A stretch of 64,000 bases of DNA. Origin: Stomorhina lunata. Taxonomy: Eukaryota; Arthropoda; Insecta; Diptera; Rhiniidae. Position 1 is the stretch's first letter, and each line of letters starts with the position of its first letter. Where the stretch lies: positions 117,002,542 through 117,066,541 of the forward strand of contig OW121743.1 in NCBI GenBank assembly GCA_933228675.1. The letters are read 5' to 3'. A program made the position numbers and the translations under genes. The notes beneath the pieces were generated by a model, which saw only the letters and a program-made list of their open reading frames with translations, was not told where the DNA came from and made no database searches. Shown here one piece after another: positions 32,561-44,690 of this stretch.

Positions 32561-33145
32561 AAAATGTTTGTTATTCAATTTTTTATATAGAAAAATTTTT
32601 GGTATTAAATTTTTAGTATAGAAATTTTTAAATTTTTTGTATAGAAACATTTTTGATATTGAATTTTATTGTATAGAAATTTTTAAATTTTTTGTATAGA
32701 AAAATTTTTGATATTGAATTTTTTGTATAGAAAAAAATTTTGGTTATTGAATTTTTCTTCAATGCAAAAATTTTGATATTAATTTTATTCCATTAAAAAA
32801 AAGTAATATAAAATTTTTCTTCTAGAAAAAAGTCTATATGAAATTTTGAGGGATTTTATATAAAAATTTTAATATTTCTATTAAACAATTTTTTTCTTAT
32901 ACAAAAAAATTTTATTCCGATGGAAAAATTTTTATGTTGATTTTATTTCATTAAACAAAATTAATGTAAAATTTTTTCTTTAGAAAAAAGTTTGATAATG
33001 ATTTTTTTCTATAAAAAGTTTTGAGGACAGAATTTTTTCTATGTAAAAATGTTTAACATTTTTGTAAAGAAATAATTTTGTTGTCAATTTTTTTACACAA
33101 AAAAATTTGGTACTGAAATTTTGTATTTTAAAAAATTTCTCTTTT
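32561..33145. repeat. Minisatellite array J, attached to element copy 2
   Basis: About 16 degenerate units with TTGAATTTTTTGTATAGAAA then AATTTTTGATA. The array starts immediately after the phrase ATGTTCCCAAAATGTTTGTT, which also borders array K in inverted order, so array and element seem to be one unit. Confidence 0.7.
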
Positions 33146-33476
33146 GAATGTTTTCTATAAAAAAGCTAATATCAAGCCAATATCTCTTCAATTTTGGGTT
33201 AAATATTTTTCTTAAATTCATCAGTGGAAGCATAACTACCCAGCAAAACTTTTCATTACCAAATAATGAGTTGAACAGCTAAACTATTGAGCACGAACTA
33301 CTTACTCATTCACTGTACATTAACATGGGGATGTCATTAGAGGCAAGTACTTACCAATTGCAGAAAAGTAATGAATTGGGAAAGCAATTTGAAAACAACA
33401 ACAAAAACTTTTGTTGTTGTTGTTTTATTAAAAAAAAACATATTTTTAAACGAAATACAAATTTTTTTTGTATGCC

Positions 33477-33545
33477 CCCATGGGGGCTCGAACCCAGACC
33501 CCTACGACTGCTAGGCGGAGACTCTTCCACTGAGCTACTTCATAT
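33477..33545 (-). ncRNA. tRNA-derived Pol III promoter module, copy 2
   Basis: Minus-strand A box at 33527-33537 (TAGCTCAGTGG) and B box at 33484-33494 (GGTTCGAGCCC), same spacing and sequence as copy 1 with a few substitutions. Just beyond the B box lies a perfect 14-bp palindrome, GCCCCCATGGGGGC. Not a functional tRNA. Confidence 0.7.
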
Positions 33546-33768
33546 GTTGAAAACTTAGCAGCTTATAATTAATATAAACAATTTTTATTTTTAGATCCAA
33601 AATCATGTGAAAATAACTTTGTTTTTTCCTGCTTTTTTTTGCTTTGTTGTAATTTTTGAAAAAATATTTTTATACGATTTTTTGTAATTATTTTAAAACT
33701 TTTTTAAAATTATTTTAAAACTTAAACAATTCAAATCTTCTTTTTTGTATAAGTTTTTACATAAGATT

Positions 33769-33945
33769 GACTCTTACTTACTTAAATGTTACAACCTCTT
33801 AAGGTCAAAGTCCAAGCATATTTTAGAATTCCATGGATTTCGATCTTGTGCGAATATTCTCCAATTTTATAGGCCAAGCTTTGAAAAATGTTCCTCTACT
33901 TGGTCTTTCTATCGAAGTTTCGGACATCCTCCTCTAATATTAGGT
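33769..33945 (-). pseudogene. RTE-like LINE 3' tail in element copy 2
   Basis: Inverted counterpart of 21035-21203, including the TAAG repeat end (read CTTACTTACTTAA on the plus strand). Several substitutions separate the two copies. Confidence 0.78.
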
Positions 33946-34689
33946 AGTGGGACATTTCAATTCTAATTTTATCCTCTTCATTGTATTTTTTTTCAAGAGA
34001 GGGTTACTAGCCCGTAATCCTAACCCATTTTTATCGATCTTATGGGACAACTCTCGGAACATGTTAACTCACAATATTAATGGGTGTTAAACTAGCTCCC
34101 CGGGTGATACCATGAGGAGGTGTGTGTCCACAGTTGAGATGAAGGATGACCCAGATAAGTTGGGCTTACCAAGTTAAGACCAATTAGAATCGTGTTTGGT
34201 ATTCAACATCCCCTAAATAATCAAAATTGACTCATGATGGTATTTTTTCATTAACGTGAGTTAGTTTTAAAAATTTTTTTACAGAAGATAATGTTTAAGT
34301 TCTTAAAATTCAAAAAATCATTTAAAAAGACTCTTTTAATAACAAAAAAACTTGTTGCCCTTGGTGGGATTTGAACCAGGGCCATTCAGTTTAAATTACC
34401 ATCTTAATTACAAATAAGTACTTCTGTAATAACTTATTATTTATTCGGTTGGTATGTTGTAGTCGTTACAAGGTAACCAGTTATCAGAGTACTTGCCATT
34501 ACCAAAGTTTTGCTGGGTACAAACTAAAAAGTTGTCAATCTAAAAATAAATTACCTGCACTTTCTTTAATCATAATAAATTTTGATTTTAGTGCAATATA
34601 CTTATGTAAAACTTTTTAATAAATTTTATTTTTACAATTTAATGGAAATAAAGATTTTTCTTTAGAAAAAAAAAGTTTAGCCATTTTAA

Positions 34690-36478
34690 GTTTTATACCC
34701 ACCATCAAAAAGAATTAAGATTGTCATTCCGTTTGTAATTTCCTTAATATTAGCTCAAAAACCAAAAACGATATATATTCTAAATCCTTATGAAATTCTA
34801 AGACGATTGAGCGACGTCCGTCGTCTGTCTGTCCGTCTGTGTGTCCGTCTGTCTGTCTGTTGAAATCACGATAACGCCTAAACGAAAGGAGCTAGCTCAC
34901 TGAAACTTAGTAAAAATATTCTTCATCTCTAAGAAAACTTTGGTATTGAAATTGGGTAAAATCGGTTCACATTTGACAATAGCTCCCGTATAACCTCGTC
35001 TAGGCTAATCGCTTATTTGTTAATAAATGACAAATTGTAGCAGCTATGATGATAAAATTTGGTATATAGAAGTTTTACATTAGCCCTAGGCAGCGTGTAA
35101 AATTTCATCAAAATCGGTTCACATTTAGCCATAGCTCCCATACAAAAAACTTACGAAAACAGCCTAAATTTCACCTAAAATACACTTACATGCCAATAAC
35201 TCTAAAAGTATAACAGATATAATTACTAAATTTGGCACAAGAAAGTCTTATATCAATGCCAGCCAGTGTTCAAAATTTTGTCGCATCGGTCAAAAATTCA
35301 AAAAGAAAAGGGGAATTATGTCCGTCTGTCCGTCAGATAAAATCATAATAGCTCCTTAACTACAAAAGCTAGTAAGACTAAATTAAGCACAAGGAAGTCT
35401 TATGTCAATGTCAGCCAGTGTCCAAAATTTTGTCACAATCGGTCACCATTTCACCATAGCTCCCATATAAAAAACTTATGGAAACACAAAAATACATAAA
35501 GAAAAGGTTGTTTATGTCCGTCTGTCCGTAAGATAAAAGCACGATAGCGCCTTAACAAAAAGAGCTAGAGGGACAAAATTTTACAAAAGTATTTTGGACA
35601 TCTTGAAAAAAATGTGTGTTGAAAATGGACAAAATCGGTTCAAATTTAGTTGGAGCTCCCATATAACCCCGCCCCGCGAAACACATTAATGCTGATAAAT
35701 TGAATACAATTGTAATAGCTATGACGATTAAATTAAAAATAGGGAAGTTTTATGCAATTTTTGATCAGTTTATCAAATTTGATAGGAATCAGTCCATATT
35801 TGGCTTTAGCTTTCATATAAAAAACACTCACGGAAACCAAAAATTTTAGCAAACTCCAGTTAAATGCTATTAAATTAGAAACTATGATAGCTATGGCCAC
35901 TAAATTTTGCAAGAATAAGCTCTATATATATACCAGCCAGTGCGAAATTTTGTTACAATCGGTTAACATTTGGCTATAATTCTTATATATATAACATCCC
36001 CTTTTTATATCTACAATCAAAAAGATTTGGAGGTACATTCATTATATTAAGATTGCACCTATGAAATTAGATAGGCATCAATCAATGTTCAGCCCAGACT
36101 TTATATATGATGAATGCATTAGAAACTCCTAACGAAATATATGGACCTGCCGTATTACTATTAACGTGTTTAGCCTAATTACATATTATGCACAACGAAA
36201 AGTATTTAACAACTTATTAATGTAAAACTATACCCGTTTACGAGACCGAGTTTTGATCAAAGTAAATACTGGAGAAACCACTAAAATATTTTTAAATGTT
36301 GAACTATAAAGCTACGGCAACCAAATTTAGTCCAAAGGTTTTACCAACAATACCAATTAGCTTAGCGATTTTTTCAGTTTTGGTCCAGGTTTTGAATTAG
36401 CTGCACCCTGTTTCTGAATTTAACACAACTTGATGGTGGGTATATAAGATTCGGCACAACCGAATATAACACTCTTAC
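34690..36478 (+). repeat. Hairpin-ended dispersed repeat (about 1.8 kb)
   Basis: Starts with TTTTATACCCACCATCAAAA and ends GATGGTGGGTATATAAG, followed by a perfect hairpin ATTCGG-CACAA-CCGAAT and ATAACACTCTTAC. The interior is a degenerate tandem repeat of about 150-250 bp with three recurring phrases: GTCCGTCTGTC (34826, 35318, 35516), CGATAACGCC-type (34868, 35541) and ATCGGTTCACATTTAGCCAT then AGCTCCCATA (34965, 35113, 35443, 35637). No coding capacity. The phrases and terminal hairpin tie it to 27545-28163 and 51593-51815. Possibly Helentron-related; not proven. Confidence 0.65.
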
Positions 36479-37980
36479 ACATTTTCCATAAAATTGTATG
36501 TATGTGAAAAATTTAATATTATTAAAACTACTACTATGTGGATTTTTTTCCATTACCCAGATGTTTCTATAATTTCATATTTACATAATTTTCCATGTAA
36601 TAATACACGCGTTTTATAACCATCAATCGAGCTTGACCAACTTCTGCAGCGATTAAGGCTAAAAGTGAACAATTGCATGTAACATGTGATTGCAACAGAA
36701 TTAATCAGTTTTGCTGATTTGGAAAACCTTAAACAAATTAAAATTAAGCCTCGGCCAAAGCCAGATTCATTTACACGCTCAAGCAAATACGCGCAAAAGG
36801 CAACAATTTATAAATATTTGCATTTTGGGCCAGAAAAGGAAAAAGGGGTATCCAAGGATGTGGGAAGGATGGGTAGAGGGTAGAACTGGGTTAATTATTA
36901 TGCAGCGATATTAAGCAAATACATGTTTATATTTAAATATTCAGCAATAGTAATGATAGAATATTTACATTTGTATGAATTTATTAATGTATTTGTGTAG
37001 TTATGTAAATACCGGGTATTTTCTATTGCATAATATTTATTCAATATTTTATAGAATTTTTTGTAATTTATTAATATTTTAATGCTAACAAAATATATTG
37101 TATTATTTATTTAAACTCATTGTTTAATATAAAATTTGATTAATTTATTTTTATTATTATTATTACGAATAAAAACCTACATGATCTACAATAAATATTT
37201 ATACTACATATTTTGTAGTATATTTTAAGGCTTTTAATGACTGCCTACACATACACCCATACAGACATATTTTAATTTTATTTTCATTTGTTTGCTACAT
37301 AAATATAAAATATCTGACATTTTATAATATTTTAAATTGAGTAAATTTATATAAGCGAAAAAAAAAATTAAATAATTCATTACAACTTAAAATACTTAAT
37401 CACCTAAAAGCATGCTATATATAATACATAGTTAACTGTTTTGCGCCAGTTAATTATAAAGTGCGTTATTGGTTGTGGTTGAGTTTAAAGTGGATTTTTT
37501 CCACGTTCTTAAAATTTTAAAAAGGCACTAAAATAGCACATGTGAAACGTAATTGGGTGGTTTTCTTGATAATTCCAAAAACAACTTGTTAAGTTGTGCT
37601 TCAGGGGAAGACATGGGGATTAAATATTTTAAATTATGGAAAAATACGGAGAAAGAAATCCTTAAAAAGCTCTTTGGGGTGCTTATACTTTTTTCATATG
37701 TTATAGCTAAATTTTCTAATAAACTTTTAATCTAATTTAATTTATTGTGCTTCTGTCAATTTCAAGAAACTTTCTAAATAATTTATACAATCAATTGGAT
37801 TAAATGGAAATTTGTAAAATAAACCAAAAATCACAGTAGCAATTAAAGGAAAAGAAACAGGTAATAAATTAAAGCAAACAATGTGAAATTTTAGAGAGTT
37901 AAAAAAATGTATTGCATATTTTAAGGAGCTTAAATAAATATTTCTAAAAAAATTATAGGAAAAATTTGAAAACAAAAAGA
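36479..37980. other. Non-coding, apparently unique stretch
   Basis: 36600-36880 is less AT-rich than anything nearby and shows no repeat or transposon motif, with a mixed sequence around GCCTCGGCCAAAGCCAGA at about 36748. Overlapping short frames exist on both strands, none with a recognised domain. 36900-37500 is ATTA- and TATTTA-rich. It could be single-copy host DNA, possibly regulatory, but nothing proves it. Confidence 0.45.
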
Positions 37981-39600
37981 ATTTATACGAAAAATTTAAC
38001 AACAAAATTTGTATTAAAAAGTTTTAAAAATTTTTTTCTAAAGAAAAAATTAGACATTAAATTTGTTTAATGGAATAAAATCAATATCAAAGTTTGTCCA
38101 TCAAAATATTTTTTTTTGCATAAAAAACAATTTTCAATAAAAAAAATTCAATAAACAATAAGAACAATTTTTTCTACATAAAAAATTTAAAAGTTTTTAC
38201 GAAATAAAAAAATGCTAATAAACAACATTTCTTAGATTTCCATCATCAGGATGAGCATAATTGCTTTGATATTGGCTTTTTTATAGAAACATTCAAAAGA
38301 TAAATTTTTTAAAATAAAAAATTTCATACCAAATTTTTTTCTGTAAAAAAATTGACAACAACATTTTTTCTTTACAAAAATTTTAAACATTTTTACATAG
38401 AAAAATTCAATCAATGAAAAATTTCTATAGAAAAAATTGATTATCAAAATCACATAAGCAATTACAGGAAAAGACACAGGTACTAAATTAAGGCAAACGA
38501 TGTGAAATTTAAGAGAGTTTAGAAAATGTGTTGCCTATTTTAAGGAGCTTAAATAAATATTTTCAAAAAATTATAGGAACAATTTGAAAACAAAAAGAAT
38601 TTACACGAAAAATTTAAGAACGAAATTTATATTAATAGGTTTCACAAACTTTTTTCTATAGGAAAAATTTTACATGAAATTTGTTAAATGGAATAAAATC
38701 AATATCAATTTATCGCATCACAATAAATTTTTTTTTGCATAAGAAAAAAATTTTCAATAGAAAAAATTTAATATACAAATTAGTTTTTCTTTTCAATAAG
38801 AACAATTTATTCTTTAGAATTTTTTTTTTATATAGAATTTCTCAAAATTTCATATAGACTTTTTTATAGGAAAATTTAATATTATTTTTCTTATTTTTTT
38901 TTATACATTTTTTTTTTTTACATTTTTTTTATAAAAAAAAATTTAATATCAATAACTTTTCTATAGAAAAAATTCAATAACAAACATTTGTCTATAGATA
39001 AAATTTAACTTTGAGGAACATTTTTCAATACATGGGTAAGCAAGGGTTAATACAAAAAAGGAGTTTAGAAAACGGTATAAAAAAAAATTTGTTCGTCCTC
39101 ATGATTCGAATAAAATAACATTCAAAGGAGAAATTTTTTAAAATAAAAAATTTCAGTGCCAATTTTTTTTTCTGCGAAAAAAGATTGACAACAAAATTTT
39201 TTCTTTACAAAAATATTAAGCATTTTTACATTTACATTTTTAAATTTCATATAGAATTTTTTTCGAAAGGAAAAATTTAATATTATTTTTTTTATGGGAT
39301 AAAACCAAATATCAGAATTTTTCCTTTGAAAAAAAATCAACAACCGAAATTTCTATATAAAAAATTTTAATATCAAAAATTTTTCTATAGAAAAAATTCA
39401 ATAACAAAAATTTTTCTATAGATAAAATTTAAGAACAAACATTTTGGGAACATTTTTAAAATACATGGGTACGCAAGGGTTAATTTGTATAAAAAATTCA
39501 ATAATCGAATTTTTTTCCTATACAAAATATACAGTATCAAAAATTTTTCTATAGAAAAAATTCATAAATAAAAAATATTTTGGGAATATTTTGTAATACA
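37981..39600. repeat. Minisatellite array K, degenerate, with a duplicated segment
   Basis: Units with AAAAATTTTTCTATAGAAAA then AATTCAATAAC alternate with non-array DNA. A segment recurs about 600 bp apart (AAATTTTAGAGAGTTAAAAA at about 37889 and AAATTTAAGAGAGTTTAGAAA at about 38505, each followed by TTGC(A/C)TATTTTAAGGAGC). It is the inverted counterpart of array J and runs into the inverted element. Confidence 0.65.
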
Positions 39601-41300
39601 TGGGTACACATGGGTTAACTTGTATGAAAATGTAAAAAAGGGTTCTTTGAAAGATTTTTTAAATTTTTATTGAAATCGAAAACAATAAAAACATGCAATT
39701 TCTAGTACATTTCAAAAAAAAAAAATAATAATATTTAAAATTTTACTTTTGACCCTGGTAATAAAAGGGTTAATGACATCCGATTTCAAAGAAATTTCAA
39801 TTATTGCCTTTAAGGCAATAAAAATTTTAGTTCTGCTTACAAAAACTGCAAATATATAAAAATTCATGTGCTTTTTTATAACTTTAGTAAAGAATTGTTT
39901 TTTTTTTTGTCGAAATTATTTGATTTTAAGTTGCAGGTTCGCAAGGGTTAATTTGTATATAAATGTATTTAAATGCTGCTTTGAACGATTTTTTGAATTT
40001 TTATTGAAATATAACAAAAAAGACATGTAATTTCTAGTACTTTTTCGAAAAAATTTCAAATTTTAAAAATTTTACTTTTAACCCTGGTAATAAAAGGGCT
40101 AATAACATCCGATTTCCACCAAATTTCTATTATATATTTCTACCCATTGAGGCAATAATAATTTTAGTTCTGCTTATAAAAACTGCTAATATATAAAAAT
40201 TCAGGTACTTTTTTATAGCTTTGGTGAAAAATTGGCTTTTGCTCGTAATTCTTTGATTTTAAGTCGCAAGTACGTCTAAGCCTTTAGAGATATCGAACTA
40301 ATTTTTTCTTTGAGGTAATCTACAAGGTGTTTTTACAAGCAGTATGGAACTTATTTTTTACTTTTTTTGAATTCGTTTAACAAACTATTGAAAAAACTAA
40401 AAAAGGAGTTTTGAAAATGATATAAAAAAACTAAATTTTTTCGTCCTATGCAAAAGTAACTTAACGTTAGTCCATTGTAACAAAAATTTTTCTATAGAAA
40501 AAATTCAATAACAAAAATTTTTCCATAGATAAAATTTAAGAACAAACATTTTGGGAACATTTTTAAAATACATGGGTACGCAAGGGTTAATTTGTATAAA
40601 AAATTCAATAATCGAATTTTTTTCCTATACAAAATATAATAATAATTTCAGTTCTGCTGATAAAAACTGCTAATATATAACAATTCAGGTGCTTTTTTAT
40701 AGCTTTGGTGAAAAATTGATTTTTCGTCGAAATAATTTGATTTTAAGTCGAAAGTACGGCTAAGCCTTTAGAGATATTGATCTAATTTTTTCTTTGGGGT
40801 AATCTACAAGATGTTTTTACAAGCAGTATGGAACTTATTTTTTACTTTTTTTGAATTCGTTTAACAAACTATTGAAAAAACCAAAAAAAAGGAGTTTTGA
40901 AAATGGTATAAAAAAAAACTAAATTTTTTCGTCCTATGCAAAATTAACTTAACGTTAGTCCATTGTAACAAAAATGAGTATTTAAATATATTGAGGTCTC
41001 AAAAAAATAAAACTACTAAAACTTTTAAAATTTTTTTAAAAATAATAAATTTTTTATTGCATACTCTCAGGAGTCTTCAAGTTGTAAAATGTTTTGGAAA
41101 TCCCTTAATAATTAGCTAAGGTTACAATCGATTTTAAGGTTATTATATCTTATTGAAAAGCCCATTTAGTTCTCAGTACAATGCTGTTAAACACTTTTTT
41201 AAAAACGTATTTCAAACATTTGAGAAAATCCCGTATAACTGTCGGTATGCTTTACAAAGTTTAATTTTCTCCATATAAAGGTGGCACGATCTAATGTGGG
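39600..41300 (-). mobile_element. Unclassified inverted-end element, inverted copies with internal duplication
   Basis: On the minus strand it begins GTGCCACCTTTATATGGAGA (about 41297) and keeps the internal order of 31405-32560. The middle is duplicated: ATTTTTTCGTCCTATGCAAAA occurs at about 40436 and about 40924, and ACATGGGTACGCAAGGGTTA at about 39464 and 40570, so at least two tandem partial copies are present. No coding capacity. Confidence 0.6.
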
Positions 41301-41921
41301 CCTATCTCGGCATTGATAACTCGAATGTTAAACAAATCATTTTTTTTTAATTTTTTCCATCACAAAATTTGTAATTTTTTTGTAAAAATGTCTATGTTTC
41401 CTCTAGTTGAAATCTCTTAATTTTCTGTTGCCTATTTTTAGGTGTTTTCCATGAAATTTTTATATTGTTTCCTCGTTTGTGTGTCACATTGTTTACCATA
41501 ACCATCGCTTAAATATCAATTGGCGTTTACAATTAAATTTACAAAACTCACGTTTTTAAAACGCAAGTTCATTTTAATTTTAAATGAAATCCAAACAAAT
41601 TTCCGACCGAAATCCCACCATTAGAGGTAATTAATAGTAACACACGCACAGTGTCATGCCAAATAACAATTTATTTAAAACAAAGAAACAAAATAAAACA
41701 AAAAACAATTTTAAATGTAATAATGTTTAAAAAATTAAGCACAAATTAAGGGTAAATGATCTTAATTTAATTAAATAAGATTTGAGTTTAAAATTATTTT
41801 TATAAAAAAAAAATTATATAAAAAATCTTTATATACACAGAATTTAACTTATCTTTGTATACCAGTCCCAGAAATGTTTGTTATAAATTTCTTATGGTTC
41901 CTAATAATTTAAACAATGCTA
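41301..41921. other. AT-rich non-coding stretch
   Basis: No gene, repeat array or inverted ends recognised; ends at the TA target of the mariner at 41922. Confidence 0.55.
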
Positions 41922-43225
41922 ATGGGTGTTTTTTTTAGAGGTATAGAACTTCGAATTGAAATAAAACACAAGAAAATCGTTTTAATGTCCATCAATTTGG
42001 CTTTATTGGAAGGATAATTTTATGCCATTAATGTTTAAATATGATTTCGGGCATGTGGCCGCCGCTCCTGGCTCGAATAAAGCCAATTCTACAGGTCCAA
42101 TTTTCAACTACTTTTTCGATCATATGGGGCCGTATGTTGGCAATAACGCCACGAATGTTGGCTTCCAAGTCCCCTAACGTTTCTGGTTTGTTGGCGTAGA
42201 CGAGCGACTTCACATATTCCCAAAGAAAATAATCCAGTGGTGTCAAGTCGCACGATCTTGGTGGCCAATTGACAGGTCCATTCCGCGAAATTATGCGCTC
42301 ATCGAATGTTTCCTTCAATAAATCAATTGTAACGTGCGCTGTGTGGCATGTAGCGCCGTCTTGTTGGAACCACAACTCATCCACATTCATGCCATCCAAT
42401 TGGGGAACAAAATAGTCGGTTATCATGGCTCTATAAAGGTCTCCATTTATGGTAACTGACTCTCCAGCATTATTTTGGAAGAAGTATGGCCCAATGACTC
42501 CACCAGCCCATAGAGCACACCAAACAGTCAGTTTTTGTGGATGTAATGGCGTCTCAAGGGTCTCATGTGGATTCTCTTCACTCCAAATGCGGCAATTTTG
42601 CTTGTTGACGTAGCCATTCAACCAAAAATGAGCCTCATCACTGAACAAAATTTTGCGATGAAAATCAGCATCGAGATCAATCTCATTTTCGGCCCATACA
42701 CCAAAATCACGACGCATTGCATGGTCTCGCGGCTTTAATTCTTGCACAAGCTGGATCTTGTAAGGTCGCAAGCCAAGATCTTTGCGCAAAATCTTCCATA
42801 AAGTTGATGGACAAAGTTCCAATTGCTGTGCACGGTGGCGAATCGATTCATTCGGGTCCTCTTCAACACTTTGCTCTACAGCGGCAATTGTTTCTTCGGT
42901 GCGCACTGTTCGATGTCGCTGCGGATGCGTATTATCACATAGAGTAAACGTAGTGCGAAAACGATCCATGGTTAACCGAATTAATTGCTCTGATGGACGA
43001 TTATGTCGACCATAAAATGGACGGAGCTTGCGGTAAACTTCGCGAACTGAACCATTATTTTCGAAATAAATTTGCACGATTTGCAAGCGTTGTTCTTTTG
43101 TCAACCTGTTCATGATGAAATGGCAAACAAAACTAAATATTAATCACTTGACAGCTGACAAAATGGCGGCCAGTTAAAAAAGTGATGCCAACTTAAAGTT
43201 CTATACCTCAATAAAAAACACCCGA
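41922..43225 (-). mobile_element. Complete DD41D (rosa-type) mariner, 1,304 bp
   Basis: Inverted ends share GGGTGTTTTTTxTxGAGGTATAGAACTT (left from 41924, right ending 43223), flanked by TA at 41920-41921 and 43226-43227. One uninterrupted transposase frame fills the interior. Length, ends, target site and gene content all fit a full-length IS630/Tc1/mariner element. The two ends differ at a few positions. Confidence 0.93.
42028..43113 (-). CDS. Mariner-family transposase, DD41D type, intact
   Basis: A 361-residue protein, the only full-length frame in the window. Residues 1-120 form a helix-turn-helix DNA-binding region (MNRLTKEQRLQIVQIYFENN at the start, a second HTH around QQLELCPSTLWKILRKDLGL). 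The catalytic triad can be read: D159 in FSDEAHFWLNG, D252 in FQQDGATCHTA and D294 in CDLTPLDYFLW, with 92 and 41 residues between them, the DD41D spacing described for rosa-type mariners. Transposase cuts the element at its inverted ends and pastes it at TA. The start chosen is the first Met after the right end and leaves a normal 110-bp leader. FLWEY, where relatives usually have FLWGY, is a possible weakening change. Whether it is expressed or active is unknown. Confidence 0.93.
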   Translation of the reverse strand: MNRLTKEQRLQIVQIYFENNGSVREVYRKLRPFYGRHNRPSEQLIRLTMDRFRTTFTLCDNTHPQRHRTVRTEETIAAVEQSVEEDPNESIRHRAQQLELCPSTLWKILRKDLGLRPYKIQLVQELKPRDHAMRRDFGVWAENEIDLDADFHRKILFSDEAHFWLNGYVNKQNCRIWSEENPHETLETPLHPQKLTVWCALWAGGVIGPYFFQNNAGESVTINGDLYRAMITDYFVPQLDGMNVDELWFQQDGATCHTAHVTIDLLKETFDERIISRNGPVNWPPRSCDLTPLDYFLWEYVKSLVYANKPETLGDLEANIRGVIANIRPHMIEKVVENWTCRIGFIRARSGGHMPEIIFKH

Positions 43226-43227
43226 TA

Positions 43228-44690
43228 TTATGAAAATTGTTATCAATTATCTTAAAAATATTTCAAAGTCAAAATTTTGAAAAAATTATGAATAATTGTT
43301 TATTCTTTAAAGTGAATAAATATTAAACAAAACCCTCAAATTTCAGGATACCATGACAACTTTAAAGAGAATTCTGTTTACTCTGTAGCTTTAAATAAAA
43401 ACTTTAAGAAATATGAGCTTTCGTCAAGAATTAAGGCAAGTCAAGGCAACACAAAGAAAGCAATTGAAATTGTTTCTTGTGAAAAAAGAGTGAAAGTTGA
43501 GTTATATTAAGAAAGTACATAAGCAGGCTATTTTTGTGTTAACATTAAACCTTAAATGAAGTGAAAACATGCCAAAAACAAGCTAATGGAATACAAACAT
43601 TTTTCATTTATCAAATACCCAGAAAACGCCAGTTTCTCCCGTAGCAAAGTAAAATTTACTTACCAAATTCATTTATTCATTTTGGCATTCGACTGGATCT
43701 GATGGTATTCTCTTAATTAAATGTTTTACAGTTAATTTGGGTTTCCAGGAATTCGGTAAATGAAATGAACGAAAGCACAAATATTATGAAAAAATAATTG
43801 CAAAAATATCCAAATGGATAAAGATTTGAAATTAAAAAAAAAAACAAGAAAATCGTGGAAATAAAAAAATAATGTAAAAATGATTAGAAAGTAACGAAAA
43901 TTTGGTTAATAATTTTTGTTAAATCCTAATCAAATATAAATATTAAATCCAGGAATTAAGATAATATACAAAGGGGAAGGAGTAAAAAAAAAATTAAAAA
44001 AAAAATTAAAAATTTTGACTTTGAACATTTTGACAGCTAGACAATTTAAGATAATTGAATTTAATTTTTATTATAACATAAAGTAATAAATAAGAAACAC
44101 CATTAATTAAAAAAAAATAATTTTTCACACTTTAACAATAGTTATGAACAAAAAAGTAAATTTACTCAAAAAAAAAAAAATAAAATTAAAAAAAAAAATT
44201 AAAAATTTTGACTTCAAACATTTTTGAGAGCTAGCCGACTTAAGATAATTAACTAAAATATTCATTATAACATTTAGCAAAGAATTAGGAACCATATTAA
44301 TTTTAGAAAATTTAATTTTTCAAACTTTAACAAAAGTTATGAACAAAAAAGTAAATTTACTTTAAGTTTGAATTGTACTTAAGTCTATTAGGTATCCAAA
44401 GAAAAAATTATAAACAATAGCATTTTACCTTAGAAACATTAACAGGTTTAAAAAACAGGAATCCTTATTTTTTGAAAATTTTAACCGATATCAATATTTT
44501 TATTTAAAAAAATTTTCATTACCTGATAACTTGACATAATTGAACATTTTTTGATACATCGGGAATCACTGAAAATATTCACAAATATTTTTAATGTACT
44601 TTTACCAAAGTTATGAACATAAACTTTTAAGAAGACAACCCACTAAGCGATTGACATTTAAGGAGTGCCCAAGTCATAGAAATTTATATG
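43228..44690. other. AT-rich non-coding stretch with a diverged tandem repeat
   Basis: No gene seen. From 44000 a segment of about 196 bp is repeated: AGTTATGAACAAAAAAGTAA occurs near 44139 and 44335, each preceded by AAAAATTTTGACTT and AAGATAATT. A third, weaker copy ends near 44605. It leads into array L. Confidence 0.55.

Larger units (their letters stand above)
33239..34517 (-). mobile_element. CCCAGCAAAA-ended element, copy 2 (1,279 bp, inverted)
   Basis: Reverse-oriented copy of 20484-21623 with the same ends and TA on both flanks (33237-33238 and 34518-34519). Relative to copy 1 it has an extra segment of roughly 130 bp at about 33348-33475, including a hairpin of AAAACAACAACAAAA against its complement (33392-33425), plus a smaller extra segment near 33942-33995. 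The tRNA-like module, LINE tail and left B box are all retained. Confidence 0.82.

Noticed and set aside
36553..36914. Overlapping 65-77-codon frames on both strands
   Set aside because: No recognised domain; mutually overlapping frames of similar length suggest chance. The area is kept only as a low-interest finding.
42717..43015. Two plus-strand frames of 76-77 codons
   Set aside because: Both are antisense shadows of the intact DD41D transposase.
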